Positions 4,819 through 5,889 of a DNA stretch of 5,889 bases are shown one piece after another. Each line of letters begins with the position of its first letter. Positions within the stretch are counted from its first letter, which is position 1. The stretch is from Anaerolineae bacterium (GTDB lineage Bacteria > Chloroflexota > Anaerolineae > UBA1429). Both the position numbers and the translations under genes were made by a program. Below the pieces are notes generated by a model. It ran no database searches. It was not told the origin of the DNA and saw only the letters and a program-made list of their open reading frames with translations. The stretch lies in the NCBI GenBank assembly GCA_016928125.1, contig JAFGLK010000512.1, positions 1 through 5,889 on the forward strand, written 5' to 3'.

Positions 4819-5889
4819 CTATCGGTTCCCCTTGCGCAGGGCCGCGCGCAGTTCGGCCAGCGGTAAGGTATTGAGCACATCCGCCGCCTCCAGCCATCCC
4901 CGTCGCGCTTGGCCCACACCCAGGCGCATGTACTGCAGCCCCGTCTCGCGATGCGCGTCGGTGGAGATGACCAGCTTCACGCCCGCCTCTTTGGCCATGC
5001 GGCAGTGAGCCCCATCCAGATCGAGGCGGCTCGGATCGGCGTTGATCTCTAGCGCGCAACCATGCCGCCGGGCTGCCTCAAGTATCCGGGCCATGTCGAC
5101 CTGGATCGGCGCTCGTTTCCCGATGAGGCGCGTCGTGGGGTGGGCCAGGATATGGCAGTGAGGATTCTGGATGGCCCGCAGAACGCGCTCGGTCTGCTCG
5201 TCCTCGGGAAGGCCAAGCCGGGTATGGACGGCGCAGACCACGATATCGAGCCTCGCCAGCACGTCATCGGGGAGGGCCAGAGACCCATCCTCCCGAATAT
5301 CCACCTCGATGCCTTTGAGCAATGTCAGGTTGCAGGATTGGGCATTGAGCCTATCGATGGCCTCGATCTGCCGCAGCAGGCGCTCGGCGTCGAGGCCATG
5401 CGTGATCCCCACATACTGAGAGTGATCTGTAATCGCCAGGTACTCGTAGCCGCGCGCCTCGGCTGCAGCAGCCATGGCCTCGAGGCTGTCACGGCCGTCG
5501 CTCGCCTGGGTGTGCGCCTGCAGGTCCCCACGCATATCCTCGAGTGCAACCAACGCGGGCAGACGGCGGCGCCCTGCAGCCTCAATTTCGCCGTGGTCCT
5601 CGCGTAGCTCGGGCGGGACATAGTCGAGCTCCAGGGCCGCATAGAGACCCTCCTCGGTCTCCCCGGCGATCCGTTCCGCGCCCCGATAGAGGCCATACTC
5701 GTTCAGCTTGAGCCCTCGTTTCAGGGCCCGGTCTCGCAGGGCGATGCCATGCGCCTTGGAGCCGGTAAAGTAACACAGCGCCGCGCCATAGCTCTCAGCG
5801 GGTACCGCCCGTACATCGACCTGCAAGCCGGCGTCCAGTATCAGACTGGTACGCGTGTCACCGCTGAGCAACACCGATTGCACCGACTC
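4819..5889 (-). CDS. polX: Family X DNA polymerase with PHP domain (PolX), N-terminus cut by window edge
   Basis: The frame is open to the right edge, giving about 356 visible codons of a family usually near 570-580 residues. About 220 N-terminal residues (helix-hairpin-helix region and the first two catalytic Asp) are off-window. Counting the Val codon at 5881-5883 as residue 1, GDTRTS (8-13) and LQVDVRAVP (20-28) are the polymerase palm, with Asp23 the third metal-binding Asp; YFTGSKAH (38-45) and LNEYGLY (60-66) are the X-family thumb. A linker leads to the PHP domain: LQAHTQASDG (121-130), ITDHS (151-155), GIEVDI (191-196), CAVH (217-220), LAHPT (246-250) and STDAH (307-311), the metal ligands of the Mn-dependent 3'-5' exonuclease/AP endonuclease. 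The first PHP residue is Gln122 rather than His, as I recall for Thermus PolX. The enzyme fills gaps in base excision repair. It is transcribed towards the reductase but 159 bp away. Confidence 0.95.
   Translation of the reverse strand, partial: ESVQSVLLSGDTRTSLILDAGLQVDVRAVPAESYGAALCYFTGSKAHGIALRDRALKRGLKLNEYGLYRGAERIAGETEEGLYAALELDYVPPELREDHGEIEAAGRRRLPALVALEDMRGDLQAHTQASDGRDSLEAMAAAAEARGYEYLAITDHSQYVGITHGLDAERLLRQIEAIDRLNAQSCNLTLLKGIEVDIREDGSLALPDDVLARLDIVVCAVHTRLGLPEDEQTERVLRAIQNPHCHILAHPTTRLIGKRAPIQVDMARILEAARRHGCALEINADPSRLDLDGAHCRMAKEAGVKLVISTDAHRETGLQYMRLGVGQARRGWLEAADVLNTLPLAELRAALRKGNR

Overview
The window is GC-rich bacterial chromosome, roughly 60-65% GC by eye. It is densely coded, with good Shine-Dalgarno sequences and no mobile elements, tRNA/rRNA genes, CRISPR arrays or long repeats that I can see. 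The taxon is uncertain. The PolX protein resembles the Thermus/Deinococcus/Chloroflexota type, and with a stand-alone pyruvate-kinase-C-like protein this makes an uncultured Chloroflexota-like bacterium my tentative guess. This is an inference from family resemblance, not from a marker gene.

Left half, plus strand: the 3' part of an AspA/AstE-type (M14-like) zinc deacylase gene (1-810, cut by the left edge), then a 138-bp gap. Next comes a tight three-gene cluster: an extended SDR dehydrogenase most like uronate dehydrogenase (949-1716), a PF12831-type FAD-dependent oxidoreductase (1757-3025) and a small stand-alone pyruvate kinase alpha/beta (C-terminal) domain-like protein (3046-3594). Gaps within the cluster are 40 and 20 bp and every start has a clear ribosome binding site, so these three are probably one transcript. 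The deacylase may or may not be co-transcribed with them.

Right half, minus strand: an aldo/keto reductase (3685-4659, GTG start) converges on the plus-strand cluster across a 90-bp junction holding two hairpins. Upstream of it, in the same direction, is the C-terminal two-thirds of a family X DNA polymerase with a PHP domain (PolX, 4819-5889, cut by the right edge). The 159-bp gap between them carries a good sigma70-like promoter for the reductase.

Taken together the plus-strand genes look like a small catabolic module for a sugar acid or acylated compound: a deacylase, an NAD(P)-dependent sugar oxidation step and a flavin-dependent oxidation. The partner of unknown function, a PK-C-like protein, is the most interesting part. 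The substrate cannot be read from the sequence. PolX is a housekeeping DNA repair gene and probably unrelated. I saw no strong evidence of a wholly new system. The best leads are the FAD oxidoreductase/PK-C pair and the altered active-site neighbourhood of the SDR.
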